Positions 8,843 through 16,365 of a DNA stretch of 64,000 nt are shown in pieces. The notes below the pieces were generated by a model. It was not told where the DNA came from and did not search any database. It was given only the letters and a program-made list of their open reading frames with translations. This stretch comes from Streptomyces sp. NBC_00510 (GTDB taxonomy: Bacteria > Actinomycetota > Actinomycetes > Streptomycetales > Streptomycetaceae). Each line of letters starts with the position of its first letter. Position 1 is the stretch's first letter. The position numbers and the translations under genes were made by a program. The stretch lies in NCBI GenBank assembly GCA_036013505.1, contig CP107851.1, forward strand, positions 496,001 to 560,000, read 5' to 3'.

Positions 8843-9000
8843 GAGGGCCGGATCCTGGTCATGGTGCCCACCTTGGATCTGCTGATGCAGACCGCGCCGG
8901 CCTGGCGCAGCGTCGGTCACCGCGGCCCGATGGTCGCGGTGTGGTGCTGGAAGGCGACGAGGTCCTCAAGCAGTTCAGGGTGCGGACCACGACGAACCCG
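8843..9000 (+). pseudogene. Helicase fragment (DEAD/helicase-associated type)
   Basis: GRILVMVPTLDLLMQTAPAW followed by VGHRGPMVAV looks like motif Ia and the strand after it in actinobacterial superfamily 2 helicases of the helicase-associated type. A one-base shift near 8940 then continues with LEGDEVLKQFRVRTTTNP. Neither the Walker A region before it nor the DEAD box after it is present, so this is a piece of about 50 codons with no start or function. Confidence 0.45.
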
Positions 9001-9039
9001 ATGAGCCAGGACGTACCCGCAGACCTACTCGGCGGTTAA

Positions 9040-9059
9040 AGCGCGCTGGTCAGCGCGCT
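9040..9059. repeat. Short hairpin ahead of the 9072 gene
   Basis: AGCGCGCT occurs at 9040-9047 and again at 9052-9059; because the octamer is its own reverse complement, the two form an 8-bp stem with a GGTC loop. It ends 12 bases before the ATG of the next gene, so it may affect that gene's translation or be an upstream terminator. Confidence 0.4.
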
Positions 9060-9071
9060 ACGCTCACGGTC

Positions 9072-9371
9072 ATGTCAGACATAGGCCGACGGCTGGTGCG
9101 TTCCTTCTGGGCCGTGGACCGTTTTCTGGGCGGTGAGCGCCCACCCTCACGGACGCAGAAGTTCGCCGCCAGGCACCCACTGCTCGTGACCCTCCTGACA
9201 GGAACGGCCTGGTGTGCCTACTTCCTGGTACTACCGGGAGTGCAGCCGTCCGACCTCGTCATCGCGCCGGTCGGGGGCCCGCTGCTCGGCGGGGTCTTCG
9301 GACTCACGGCCCTGTATGAGCGGCGCCGACAACGCCGCCTGCGACGGCTGGGGATGTGGGACGGATCATGA
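9072..9371 (+). CDS. Small two-helix membrane protein
   Basis: Ninety-nine residues. A basic N-terminus (residues 1-35) is followed by two hydrophobic spans, about 38-55 (LLVTLLTGTAWCAYFLVL) and about 63-82 (VIAPVGGPLLGGVFGLTAL), and a strongly basic tail RRRQRRLRR. By the positive-inside rule both ends should face the cytoplasm. No family was recognised. The gene runs into a convergent gene with a 6-base overlap at its 3' end. A hairpin precedes the start and no good ribosome site is seen. Confidence 0.6.
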   Translation: MSDIGRRLVRSFWAVDRFLGGERPPSRTQKFAARHPLLVTLLTGTAWCAYFLVLPGVQPSDLVIAPVGGPLLGGVFGLTALYERRRQRRLRRLGMWDGS

Positions 9372-9752
9372 CAGCTTGAGCCCTCGGTCCGGGATCGAGC
9401 GGACGCGGCTCGGGTCGAGGTGCAGTTCGTAGGCGGTGTAGCACTCGCTGATCACCGTTCCCACCGCATTCCCACAGGGACACAGCCGGTTCATGCCGTT
9501 CTCTCCGTGGAAGCCGCAGCACCCGAAGTGCTCGCTGCCAGGGTGCGTCCAGAGCTCTGGTGCGTCATCCGGATGAATGACCACCGTGTTCCGCGGCCCT
9601 GCGGACACCAGAAACCCGTCGCTCTGGGCGCCTGGATCGTGCGGCAGCGCGACAGGCGGTTCCAGCTGTCCAAGGAGCAGCAGCGGCGGCTGACGAAGCT
9701 GAAGCTGGGCTTGACGCCACTGGAGCGACCCGCCGCGGTACCGGCCCCTCAA
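9366..9752 (-). CDS. Hypothetical protein with a Cys-rich putative metal site
   Basis: A 128-codon frame whose convincing part starts around residue 30. It contains SAGPRNTVVIHPDDAPELW and then a cluster CCGFHGENGMNRLCPCG, which could bind zinc with four cysteines and a histidine. YTAYELHLDP closes the domain. I do not recognise the family; similar compact Cys-rich proteins are common in streptomycetes. The start is uncertain because the first 25 residues are glutamine- and leucine-rich and overlap the end of the next upstream, broken gene. Confidence 0.55.
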   Translation of the reverse strand: MRGRYRGGSLQWRQAQLQLRQPPLLLLGQLEPPVALPHDPGAQSDGFLVSAGPRNTVVIHPDDAPELWTHPGSEHFGCCGFHGENGMNRLCPCGNAVGTVISECYTAYELHLDPSRVRSIPDRGLKLS

Positions 9753-10251
9753 AGGGGCAGGGATACGGCCCCGGAAAGGAGGCCAGCAAGACCTCGAAGA
9801 GCTTCCAGCGCGGCCGCGAGGTGCGCGCGGGCATACTCCATCGTCGGCTCGTAGAGCTCACCAAGCGATCGGATGGACGGGGGCACACAGGTGGCGGTCG
9901 TCGCGGATTCGCTCCAGCTGTTTACGCTGCGCGAAGTCGATCAGTTCGAGCTTCTCCGCTGTGCCGAGCAGAGTCCTCTCCAGGGCGAGCATGATCGTCA
10001 TCGCTTCGGCCTCCACGCTGCCCTGCGCCCACTCCACATCGGTGACCAGCTCTTTCGCGTTGCTCTCCCCCCTCTTTGTGGAGGATCTGGGCCTTGGCGA
10101 TGAGGTCGGCACAGACAGCCGTCCAGGTCAGGACAATCGCGCCGCGGGCGGATCCGAAGACGTAACAGCGGTAGGCCTCGCGGGCAGGCAAGGGGACGCA
10201 GGTCCGGTCCGGATTGAACACGTGGTTCACGCGCTCTTCAAGATCGATCAT
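9749..10251 (-). pseudogene. Unrecognised helical protein, split by two frameshifts
   Basis: From the ATG at 10249-10251 the frame reads MIDLEERVNHVFNPDRTC and AIVLTWTAVCADLIAKAQI. It then needs a one-base shift at a run of six C on the + strand (around 10065-10072) to continue with SNAKELVTDVEWAQGSV and RTLLGTAEKLELIDFAQRK. A second shift near 9868 leads into LGELYEPTMEYARAHLAAAL and a TGA at 9749-9751. The rebuilt protein is about 166 residues and mostly helical. The family is unknown to me. Its start faces the toxin-antitoxin pair across 128 bases. Confidence 0.55.
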
Positions 10252-10367
10252 GTTGCCCTCCCGGCTCGTCCGTCCCATTGCGAGCATGATCCCGTCTCGC
10301 CCGTTCGGGGCGCCCGAGCCCCCGGACCCGAATCTCGGTCTGCTATGCGCTGGTACCACGACATAGC

Positions 10368-10373
10368 TATAGT
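10368..10373 (+). promoter_or_regulatory. -10 element of a probable leaderless promoter
   Basis: TATAGT lies at 10368-10373, only six bases before the ATG at 10380. Transcription would therefore begin at or next to the start codon, which also lacks a ribosome site. No clear -35 hexamer is seen at the expected 17-18 base distance. Confidence 0.5.
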
Positions 10374-10379
10374 GTGGGT

Positions 10380-10637
10380 ATGGGAAAGCAGACGAATATC
10401 CGACTGGACGAAGCCGTCAAGGCGGCCGCTGAGGACCGGGCCAAGCGCCGCGGCTTGAGCTTGCAGGGGTATGTGGCCGACCTGATCGAGGCTGATGTGA
10501 ACCAGTCACGCGCTGCCTTCATGGCCGGCGCCGCGGCGTTCCTGGCTGCGTACGCGGAAAAGTTCGAGGCGGAGGTCGGTGAGGACCGGTACCCCGGCCT
10601 CCCGGACAAGTCGACGAAGTCACGGGACGCCGCGTGA
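10380..10637 (+). CDS. Ribbon-helix-helix antitoxin
   Basis: Eighty-five residues starting GKQTNIRLDEAVKAAAEDRA, the beta strand and first helix of a ribbon-helix-helix DNA-binding domain, followed by LSLQGYVADLIEADV, the second helix. The C-terminal half (SRAAFMAGAAAFLAAYAEKF) is an amphipathic tail that would wrap the toxin. The stop overlaps the start of the next gene (GTGA), the usual antitoxin-first arrangement. An in-frame GTG six bases upstream is possible, but the -10 position favours the ATG. It should repress its own promoter through binding near 10340-10380. Confidence 0.75.
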   Translation: MGKQTNIRLDEAVKAAAEDRAKRRGLSLQGYVADLIEADVNQSRAAFMAGAAAFLAAYAEKFEAEVGEDRYPGLPDKSTKSRDAA

Positions 10638-10999
10638 ACCTTCGCATCGATCTTGCTTGGATCTTGGCTGTCGCACAGCAGATCCCGGGAGATCCCCAGG
10701 TCGTCGATTACGGCGTTCCCGTCGCAGCGGAAGCACGTCACCGGGCGGAGATCCTTGACCACGAGGTCTACCCCGAGCCCCATCACAAGGCAGCAGCGCT
10801 GCTGTGCGAGCTGGCGAGAAACCCCAGCCTTGAGGTGAGGAACCTGCTGTTCGCAGCCACCGTGACCGCGGCCTACCTGTCGGCATGCGGCCTGCCGGTC
10901 AACCCTGGCCTGGACGCCGTTCTCCCGCTGGCCCGCGCCGCCCGGGACGGGCTCCCGGTGCGGGAAGTCGCCACTCAGATCAAGACCTGGACAAGCTGA
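10634..10999 (+). CDS. Fic/Doc-like toxin with a degenerate active-site motif
   Basis: A 121-residue protein beginning with GTG inside the antitoxin stop. Its layout (NLRIDLAWILAVAQQ, then GVPVAAEARHRAEILDHEVYPEPHHKAAALLCELARN and LLFAATVTAAYLSACGLPV) follows the small Doc-type proteins that streptomycete genomes label Fic family toxins. In Doc and Fic enzymes the key loop reads HPFxxGNKR. Here the matching place reads NPSLEVRN, so the catalytic histidine and the GNKR signature are gone. It may be inactive, or use other chemistry. Its pairing with the antitoxin is well supported by the 4-base overlap. Confidence 0.65.
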   Translation: MNLRIDLAWILAVAQQIPGDPQVVDYGVPVAAEARHRAEILDHEVYPEPHHKAAALLCELARNPSLEVRNLLFAATVTAAYLSACGLPVNPGLDAVLPLARAARDGLPVREVATQIKTWTS

Positions 11000-11000
11000 T

Positions 11001-11429
11001 TCACTCGTCGGGTAAGCCCCCTCCGGAAGCCTGAGCCGAGCTGGCGGTGACGTCGGATCGCCACAGCCCGACGAGATTCAGGGCAGGGTGCAGTCGAGGG
11101 TGAAGGCTGCCACGGATACGCCCTTGAGCGCCCGCTGCGTGCGGGCTTGTTCCTGCTGGTGGCGGTCCACTGACTCGAACGTGTGATGGGTCGCGGAGCA
11201 CAACCGGCGTTTACCCGCCGAGGGAGAGCAGGGCCTGAGGTTCTTCGAGCGCCGCACGCGTGACCCGTCGACGGTGCAGTCGCCGGCGTGCCACCTCGAA
11301 AGACAGGCCGGACACGGCTCCGCGCGCCAAAGCACCAGCGGATGGTCGTCCCGGTTGGCGAGGGCCTGGTGCGATAGCTCCGGCCGCAGCGGTGAGAAGG
11401 CTGGGCGCCGACGGCGGATCGCCGTCACC
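11001..11429. other. Stretch without a recognised gene
   Basis: The region follows the toxin gene. Leftward frames contain short protein-like pieces (for example TFESVDRHQQEQARTQRAL around 11140-11190), but frames change and no family could be named. It may be another decayed gene. Confidence 0.3.
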
Positions 11430-11745
11430 CTCGTCCGCCATCACCGGCAGCCCGACCGCGACCGGCACCTTCACCTTCACCGTGACAGCCACCGACCCCG
11501 ACGCCAGCGTCCCCGCGGCCGTACGGCAGTTCACCCTCACCGTGCTGGCCGCCACCTGCGCCACCGCCACCCCGACCATCACCGGCAACGACCGCGCCAA
11601 CGTGCTCATCGGCACTCCCGGTGACGACGTCATCCTCGGCCGCGACGGCCGCGGCGGCAACGACATCCTGTGCGGCGGCGCTGGCAACGACAGCGTCACC
11701 GGCGGCGACGGCGACGACCGCCTCGAAGGCCAGGACGGCGCCGAG
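11430..11745 (+). pseudogene. Fragment of an RTX-type calcium-binding repeat protein
   Basis: The + frame gives TATGTFTFTVTATDPDASVP, an Ig-like strand pattern, then ITGNDRANVLIGTPGDDVIL, LCGGAGNDSVTGGDGDDRLEG. GGxGxDxLxG nonapeptides are the hemolysin-type calcium-binding repeats that form a beta roll in secreted proteins. The frame has neither start nor signal peptide and is cut by the next gene, so this is an inner piece of a larger exported protein. Confidence 0.65.
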
Positions 11746-11755
11746 GCAGGCGGAC

Positions 11756-12121
11756 ATGCCGACAGAGTTGAAGCGGACCTCCTGGGAGGGCTCATTGCAC
11801 GAGCCCTGGCCGGCGTTCGACTGTGGGCCGGCGAGCCTCTTCTTCGACGGGGCCGATGTGTCCCTGCTGGTCCGTGACGTGGACAGACCGAACCAACCGT
11901 GGGCCTTGACCGTCCGAACGTGCGTCCACGAGGACGACTTCGAGGTGACGATGAACATCGTCGGATGGCTTCTTCGACACGCGACAACGCAAGGATGGGT
12001 CGGATTCGTCCGTGACAACGGCCTGGGCCAGGTACACCATGTCGTGCGCCACGAGGACGGCTTCCATCTTGTAGAGGTTCGTCCGGCCAGCCAGCCGAGT
12101 TTTTCTTGGTCATCGCGGTAG
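11756..12121 (+). CDS. Hypothetical protein
   Basis: A 121-residue frame from the ATG at 11756. It has sound streptomycete codon use and a mixed, soluble composition with blocks such as ASLFFDGADVSLLVRDVDRP and FEVTMNIVGWLLRHATTQG. No family was recognised and no export signal is present. The overlapping leftward frame at 11792-12067 has poorer codon use and is taken as its shadow. The start abuts the RTX fragment, so it could be the tail of something longer that was broken. Confidence 0.45.
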   Translation: MPTELKRTSWEGSLHEPWPAFDCGPASLFFDGADVSLLVRDVDRPNQPWALTVRTCVHEDDFEVTMNIVGWLLRHATTQGWVGFVRDNGLGQVHHVVRHEDGFHLVEVRPASQPSFSWSSR

Positions 12122-12233
12122 CCCGCCCCAGGCGGCGCGTACGGCTGTCGGTGTTCTCGACCCCGGCGCACAGCAACGACGACCGTTCCATGGGGCGCTC
12201 GCGGCGCCGGGGGGCGATCGCGCCCGGGGATTC

Positions 12234-12437
12234 CTAGTCGCCGTCGCCGCCCGTCCGGCTCATGCTCCGGCGCCGGCTCCTGTCCGATTGACGGACCAAC
12301 CCGCCCGCAGCAAGCGTCACGGTCGCAACGACACGGACCCAGCGCGGCCCGCCGCGCTCCGCCCACACCACGCATACGCAGCCGCCGACGACGAGCGCCA
12401 GTACGCCGAGCAACACCACAACGAACATGTTCTCCAT
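12234..12437 (-). CDS. Small membrane protein
   Basis: Sixty-seven residues from the ATG at 12435-12437. One strong hydrophobic span (about residues 4-24, FVVVLLGVLALVVGGCVCVVW) is followed by a weaker one (about 33-45, VRVVATVTLAAGG) and a basic, arginine-rich tail. It is probably a membrane-anchored protein with its tail in the cytoplasm. No family was recognised. Small proteins of this make-up are frequent in streptomycetes. Confidence 0.5.
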   Translation of the reverse strand: MENMFVVVLLGVLALVVGGCVCVVWAERGGPRWVRVVATVTLAAGGLVRQSDRSRRRSMSRTGGDGD

Positions 12438-12645
12438 CTCCGCAAACAGAGGGTCCCCCCGAGCCATCATCTGGCCGGACGCACCTCACGAGCTGCCGGT
12501 TCCCGATCGCGTTCCGTCCGCGGCCCACCGCCACCAGGATCAGTGGTGGCGCACCACAGCATGAGGGGCAAGGGTACGTACTCGTGCGCATTCTGAGACT
12601 GAGAACAGCACCGAGGAGCAGGCAGCGCCAAGGGGGGCTTGCGGG

Positions 12646-13120
12646 ATGCTCTCCCCCGCGCGTACCCGGGAGAACTTCACCGGCCCCCAATTCCCCCGCA
12701 CCTGCGGGGGCACCCCGGGGCAGCAGCAGGCGCAGGCGGCGGCTGCCGCGCAACAGGCTTCGGGCGCCGAGTGGAACGGTTTCCCCCTGCCAGAGGGCTG
12801 GATCGCCCTCGTGCGGGCCATCAAGGAGGCATCGGAGACGGAGCTGCGGGCTGCGGCAGTGGCGGTGACCGCAGCCGCCGGTGTGCCCAGGAGCTGGTGT
12901 ACCGGCTGGGGCTGGCTACGCTGCTCGACGAGCCTGCGCCACGGACCGGGCTGGGCTTGCGCATCGGCCCCGACACGCTGCCCGTCATGCTCGCCGACCC
13001 GATGTGGGCCGACTGCGGCCGCCACATCCCGCTGGAACTGAGCAGCGCCGCCGCGCCCGCGGTGCTCGGCTTCCAGGTCGCGCTCGCGGTGTGCCTGCCC
13101 GGGAGCACCGCTGGTAGGGC
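12646..13120 (+). pseudogene. Unrecognised, frameshifted coding remnant
   Basis: One + frame reads GAEWNGFPLPEGWIALVRAI and KEASETELRAAAVAVTAAAG up to about 12888. Protein-like sequence then jumps to another frame with AQELVYRLGLATLLDEPAP and RIGPDTLPVMLADPMWAD. Together they suggest a once-continuous protein of about 150 residues. I do not know the family. Confidence 0.35.
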
Positions 13121-13233
13121 TGGCTGCTGTGTCGGCGTCTCAACCCAACGCGCCTCGGCTGGCCCAAGGCGGCAATGGGGTGTCGGCAAGCAGTGCGACG
13201 ATGGTGTGTTTCTAGCGGGGAGGGGGTGGGGCC

Positions 13234-13420
13234 GTGGCCATCGAGTGGGACCGGATCGGGCAGCCGGTGTTCGACCGGGTGGTGGAGGCGCTGGTGCACC
13301 GCCTGTACGACCAGACCGCGCGGGTGCGCGCGGACAACGGGCATGGTGGGGACGGCGGGATCGACATCGAGGTCGTCAGCGGCGGGCGGCTGCGGATCTT
13401 GCACTGCGCGGTTCCACGAC
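13234..13420 (+). pseudogene. N-terminal fragment of a restriction-endonuclease-like protein
   Basis: From the GTG at 13234 the frame reads AIEWDRIGQPVFDRVVEALV, then HRLYDQTARVRADNGHGGDG and GIDIEVVSGGRLRIL. The GGDGGIDI motif is the catalytic-strand signature seen in PD-(D/E)xK-type nucleases of the Mrr/restriction-like group. The usual continuation with the catalytic QxK strand is absent: the frame runs straight into a terminator hairpin and the antisense of the neighbouring gene. Only about 57 codons remain. Confidence 0.5.
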
Positions 13421-13434
13421 CCCGGAGGCGGCCG

Positions 13435-13471
13435 GAGGGCGGCCCGTGCCCGTGGGGCACGGGCCGCCCTC
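13435..13471. terminator. Terminator hairpin of the DUF11 gene
   Basis: A perfect 17-bp stem (13435-13451 with 13455-13471) closes on a GTG loop. It lies 18 bases beyond the stop of the leftward DUF11 gene, the expected place for its terminator. The stem is all but one A:T pair and a few others G:C. Confidence 0.8.
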
Positions 13472-13488
13472 GGTGGCATCCTCCATGC

Positions 13489-15009
13489 TCAAAGAAGCAT
13501 GCGGTGGCTCCGGAGGGTGCCGTGGGCGGCGCCGAAGACCTCATCCCACCAGCGGTGGTCCCAGGGGCGCCCCTCGGGACGGCCGCCTTCGCAGCCGCCG
13601 TGGTCACGGTCCTTGCACGGGGTGCAGGCCACGACGGTGAGCCGGTTGCTGGTGGCGGTGACGGTGGGGCCACCGGGACCGCCCGCGATGGCGGTAGCGG
13701 TCGCGACGTCAGTGATCCTTCCCGCGGCGACGTCGGCCGCGGTCGTGGTGTAGGTGGCGGTGCAGACGAAGGACGCACCCGGTGCCAGAGCGGTGGCCGG
13801 GCAGGTCACCGCCGGAGTGCCAGGGCCGTCGTCGGTGACGCTGAGGCCGGTCAGCGGCGCGTTGCCGGTGTTGGTGACCGTGAAGGTGTAGTGCAAGTCC
13901 TGCCCCGCGGCGGAGAACGCGGTCTCCTCGACGCCCTTGACGACCTTCAGGCCGGCGAACGGGACGGTGACCCTGTTGCTGGTCGCCCTGACGGTGACGT
14001 TGCCGGGAGTCGTGGCGGTAGCGGTGGCGACGTTGGTGACCCTACCCTCGGCGACGTCCGCCGCGGTCGTGGCGTACATGGCGGTGCAGACGAAGGACGC
14101 ACCCGGTGCCAGAGCGGTGGCCGGGCAGGTCACGGCCGGAGTGCCAGGGCCGTCGTCGGTAACTCCGACACCGTTCAGCTGCACCTGGCCGGTGTTGGTC
14201 ACCGTGTACGTGTAGTTGATGGTCTGCCCGGCGGCGGTGAACAGGGAAGGCGTGGCGTTCTTGGTGATGGACAGGGCCGCCAGGGGGACGGTCACCTCGT
14301 TGCTCGTCGCCGGGACGACCGGTCGTCCGTTGGCATCGTCGGCGTTGACGGTGCCCTGGTCGGTGACCTGTCCGGCCGCGACGTCCGCTGCGGTGGTGAG
14401 GTAGGCGGCCTCGCACGTGGTCACCGCGCCGGGAGCAAGTTCGGTGACGGGGCAGGAGACCTGGACGCCCGGGAGGGAATCGGTCACCACCATGGCGGTG
14501 ATGGATTCCGGCCCGTTGTTGCGCACGGTGTACGTGAAGTGGAGCGTTTGACCCGCGGCCTGGAAACTCGACTCCTGAGCCGCCTTGGTGATCACCAGTT
14601 CTGCCTGGAGCAGCATCGTCACGGAGCTGTCCCGGATGCTGGAGGCGGCCAGGTCCAGGCGCCGGTCGCCATTGAAGTCGGCCACCGCGAGCGCGCCTGC
14701 GCCCGAGGTGGCGGGAAGTTCGGTCTTGGCCGCGAACCTTCCGTTCCCGTTGCCCGGCAGTGCTGTCGCCGTGCCGGCGTCGTCCCCGTCGAAGTCACCC
14801 GTCGCCACCGCCACCGCTGGTGGGCCGGCGGCGATGGGACGGGCGACGTGCGAGGCGGAACCGGCGGAGCCCACGGCGACCTGCGCCGGGCCTACGGCAA
14901 CCAGGGCCAGCGGCAGCGCGGCCGCGGCAACCGCCAGGACAAGCCCGGGGCGTCGTGCCCTTTCGGGGCGGATCCGGCCGTATCTCGTTACGAACTGGGG
15001 CGGTATCAT
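13489..15009 (-). CDS. Secreted DUF11 repeat protein with FG-GAP-like segment
   Basis: A 506-residue protein. A basic N-terminus and the hydrophobic stretch LVLAVAAAALPLALVAVG form a signal peptide. Next comes an FG-GAP/VCBS-like segment (VAVATGDFDGDD and LAVADFNGDRRLDLAA), then three DUF11-type units of about 108 residues. Each has an aromatic motif such as INYTYTVTNTG, a VTCPATALAPGASFVCT block and an AADVAAGRITDVATATA block. These beta domains usually act as surface stalks. The start at 15007-15009 is chosen for GGAG six bases upstream. The last 50 residues are unlike the repeats. No sorting signal is seen. Confidence 0.8.
   Translation of the reverse strand: MIPPQFVTRYGRIRPERARRPGLVLAVAAAALPLALVAVGPAQVAVGSAGSASHVARPIAAGPPAVAVATGDFDGDDAGTATALPGNGNGRFAAKTELPATSGAGALAVADFNGDRRLDLAASSIRDSSVTMLLQAELVITKAAQESSFQAAGQTLHFTYTVRNNGPESITAMVVTDSLPGVQVSCPVTELAPGAVTTCEAAYLTTAADVAAGQVTDQGTVNADDANGRPVVPATSNEVTVPLAALSITKNATPSLFTAAGQTINYTYTVTNTGQVQLNGVGVTDDGPGTPAVTCPATALAPGASFVCTAMYATTAADVAEGRVTNVATATATTPGNVTVRATSNRVTVPFAGLKVVKGVEETAFSAAGQDLHYTFTVTNTGNAPLTGLSVTDDGPGTPAVTCPATALAPGASFVCTATYTTTAADVAAGRITDVATATAIAGGPGGPTVTATSNRLTVVACTPCKDRDHGGCEGGRPEGRPWDHRWWDEVFGAAHGTLRSHRMLL
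13732..14162. repeat. Direct repeats within the DUF11 gene, 324-base period
   Basis: DNA near 13732-13838 recurs at about 14056-14162 with only a handful of differences; the copies are offset by 324 bases, exactly 108 codons. A third, more diverged unit follows up to about 14470. Such near-identity at the DNA level favours unequal recombination that would change the number of DUF11 domains. Confidence 0.7.
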
Positions 15010-15367
15010 GATCGTCTCCATGGCGGTGGTGATGGGCGCATGACATGTCCGGTTGCGGTCGCTGGCGACCTCGTGCCTCGTGGGTTCACCCCGGGCAGGC
15101 AGCCCCACAGGCCGGATCCGCGGGCGCGTCGCTCCGTCATGGAGGGCGCGATCGGTCCTGCTTGCGGTTCAGGGACGTACCGCTCGAAGCGAAATGCGGA
15201 GATCAGCAGATAACCGCAGATGAAACCGGGTTTCCGTTGATCCCGAACTCAGTACAAGCGCAGCCGCGACCCAGGGCAAACTGATGGCCGCCAGTCGTGG
15301 ACCGCCCGTATGCGCCGGATCCGAAAAGGTGCGGCGGAAGCCGGCCCGGCGCCGGAGAATCACAGGC
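15010..15367. other. Upstream region of the DUF11 gene
   Basis: Some 360 bases that should hold the leftward promoter of the DUF11 gene. No gene is recognised on either strand. Confidence 0.35.
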
Positions 15368-15560
15368 ATGGGAAAGACCTGCGAACGCATCGACGCGGCG
15401 CCTGCACGCCTTCGTCGAGGAGCAGAAGGTCTTCTTCACCGCCACCGTGCCCCTCATGGGTGACGGACACGTCAATGGTCACCCAAGGGCCTCGACGGGT
15501 CCTTCGCCTTCCTGGACGACCGCACCTTCACCCATGCCGACCTCGGCGGCTGCGGGGGCG
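15368..15560 (+). pseudogene. Pyridoxamine-phosphate-oxidase-like protein, N-terminal fragment
   Basis: The ATG at 15368 gives MGKTCERID, the usual N-terminus of actinobacterial PPOX-fold proteins. After a frame change near 15400, RLHAFVEEQKVFFTATVPL and GDGHVNG follow. After a second one near 15480, SPKGLDGSFAFLDDRTFTHA and DLGGCG follow. This is the first third of the FMN-binding split barrel. Two indels and loss of the rest make it a pseudogene. It ends where the CRISPR-like unit begins. Confidence 0.6.
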
Positions 15561-15612
15561 GGTGCGGGTGCGGGAAGCAGCTCGTTGCCCGTCGATGAAC
15601 TTCACCAGGCCG

Positions 15613-15640
15613 GGATTATCCCCGCGCGTGCGGGGAGCAG
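15613..15640 (-). CRISPR. Solitary type I-E-like CRISPR repeat
   Basis: Read leftward, 15640-15613 gives a 28-base unit starting CTGCTCCCCGCACGCGCGGG and ending GATAATCC. Its inner palindrome and CCCCGC/GCGGGG core match the type I-E repeats of streptomycetes. Exactly 32 bases away, 15553-15580 ends in a similar half (15 of its last 18 bases agree, GGTGCGGGAAGCAG against CGTGCGGGGAGCAG). That fits a normal I-E spacer length, but its other half has been lost. No cas gene lies in the window. Most likely this is the end of a destroyed array. Confidence 0.5.
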
Positions 15641-15678
15641 ACTGCATGATCTGCGGCAGCGCCACTTTAGACGTCGTC

Positions 15679-15975
15679 TCATTCGGTGAGTCTGCGGTAG
15701 CAGATGAGGCTGCAGGCGATAGCGGCGAAGGCCAGGAAGTGCTCGGCCTAGCGTTCGTAGCGGCGGTGCAGACGGCGGCAGCCGCCCAGCCGGGACACCG
15801 TGCGCTCGATCGTCCAACGGTGCCGGCCGAGCCGGGTGGAGGACTCGACCCTTGCGGGCGATGCGGTGCGGGATGCCTCGCTTGCGCAGCCAGCTGCGCC
15901 TGGAGAGGGACTGCAGGTCGTGGTTGCGCAGCAGTTGCCGGCACTCGCGCCCGGCCTCGCATGATCTTTCGTACT
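15679..15975 (-). pseudogene. IS5-family transposase remnant (C-terminus)
   Basis: Leftward reading gives WLRKRGIPHRIARKG, then after a one-base loss VESSTRLGRHRWTIERTVSR, LGGCRRLHRRYER, an in-frame TAG, AEHFLAFAAIACSLICYRRL and a stop at 15679. The RHRWTIERT block with its catalytic glutamate and the LICYRRL end are typical of IS5-family DDE transposases of actinomycetes. One nonsense codon and one frameshift make it dead. Confidence 0.75.
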
Positions 15976-16216
15976 GATGCCGCCGCAGCGATCGCGGGTT
16001 GAGCTTTACGCGGCCATCCGACGTGACGTCCCGCACCGGGACATCGAACCGTCGCGGAGACGCTGTGCCGACGAGATGGCGCGCGGGCCTCGCGGCGTCG
16101 ACTCCATCACGATTGACGGGAGCGCGCCCGAACACCCCAACCGCTCCAAGCCATTAGCCAAGACAGGGCGAGGCCGCCGCGGGAATTGCCGTCCGTTGCG
16201 GTGACCGCCATCTGGC

Positions 16217-16238
16217 GTTCACACCTGTCTCACCGCTC
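16217..16238. promoter_or_regulatory. Candidate PHO box upstream of the phosphatase gene
   Basis: Two adjacent 11-base units, GTTCACACCTG and TCTCACCGCTC, agree with the TCAC core of the tandem repeats bound by PhoP in Streptomyces. They stand about 130 bases before the phosphatase start. The match is partial, so this is a proposal. The interval 15976-16216 shows no recognised gene. Confidence 0.35.
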
Positions 16239-16365
16239 CGGTCGATCGTGCTTCCTAGCGTCCGTGAGTGGCGCACCGCTGACCTGCCGCAGCCCGCTGT
16301 CAGGTTCGGCGCGCTGCTGTTCGGTCGGTGTGCGACTGCACCCGACGACGCGAAAGGCCCCTGGA

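Noticed and set aside
11425..12753. Long leftward open frame of 442 codons
   Set aside because: No family motifs, Arg/Gly/Ala-biased translation and overlap with better + frames; typical GC-rich shadow.
13234..15213. 659-codon + frame
   Set aside because: Only the first 57 codons resemble a protein (nuclease fragment); the rest is antisense of the DUF11 gene and its terminator.
5957..16000. Idea that all frameshifts in the window are sequencing errors
   Set aside because: Several broken genes also lack whole ends or carry nonsense codons, and very long genes nearby are intact. Some homopolymer cases (10.07, 22.12, 23.09 kb) remain open.
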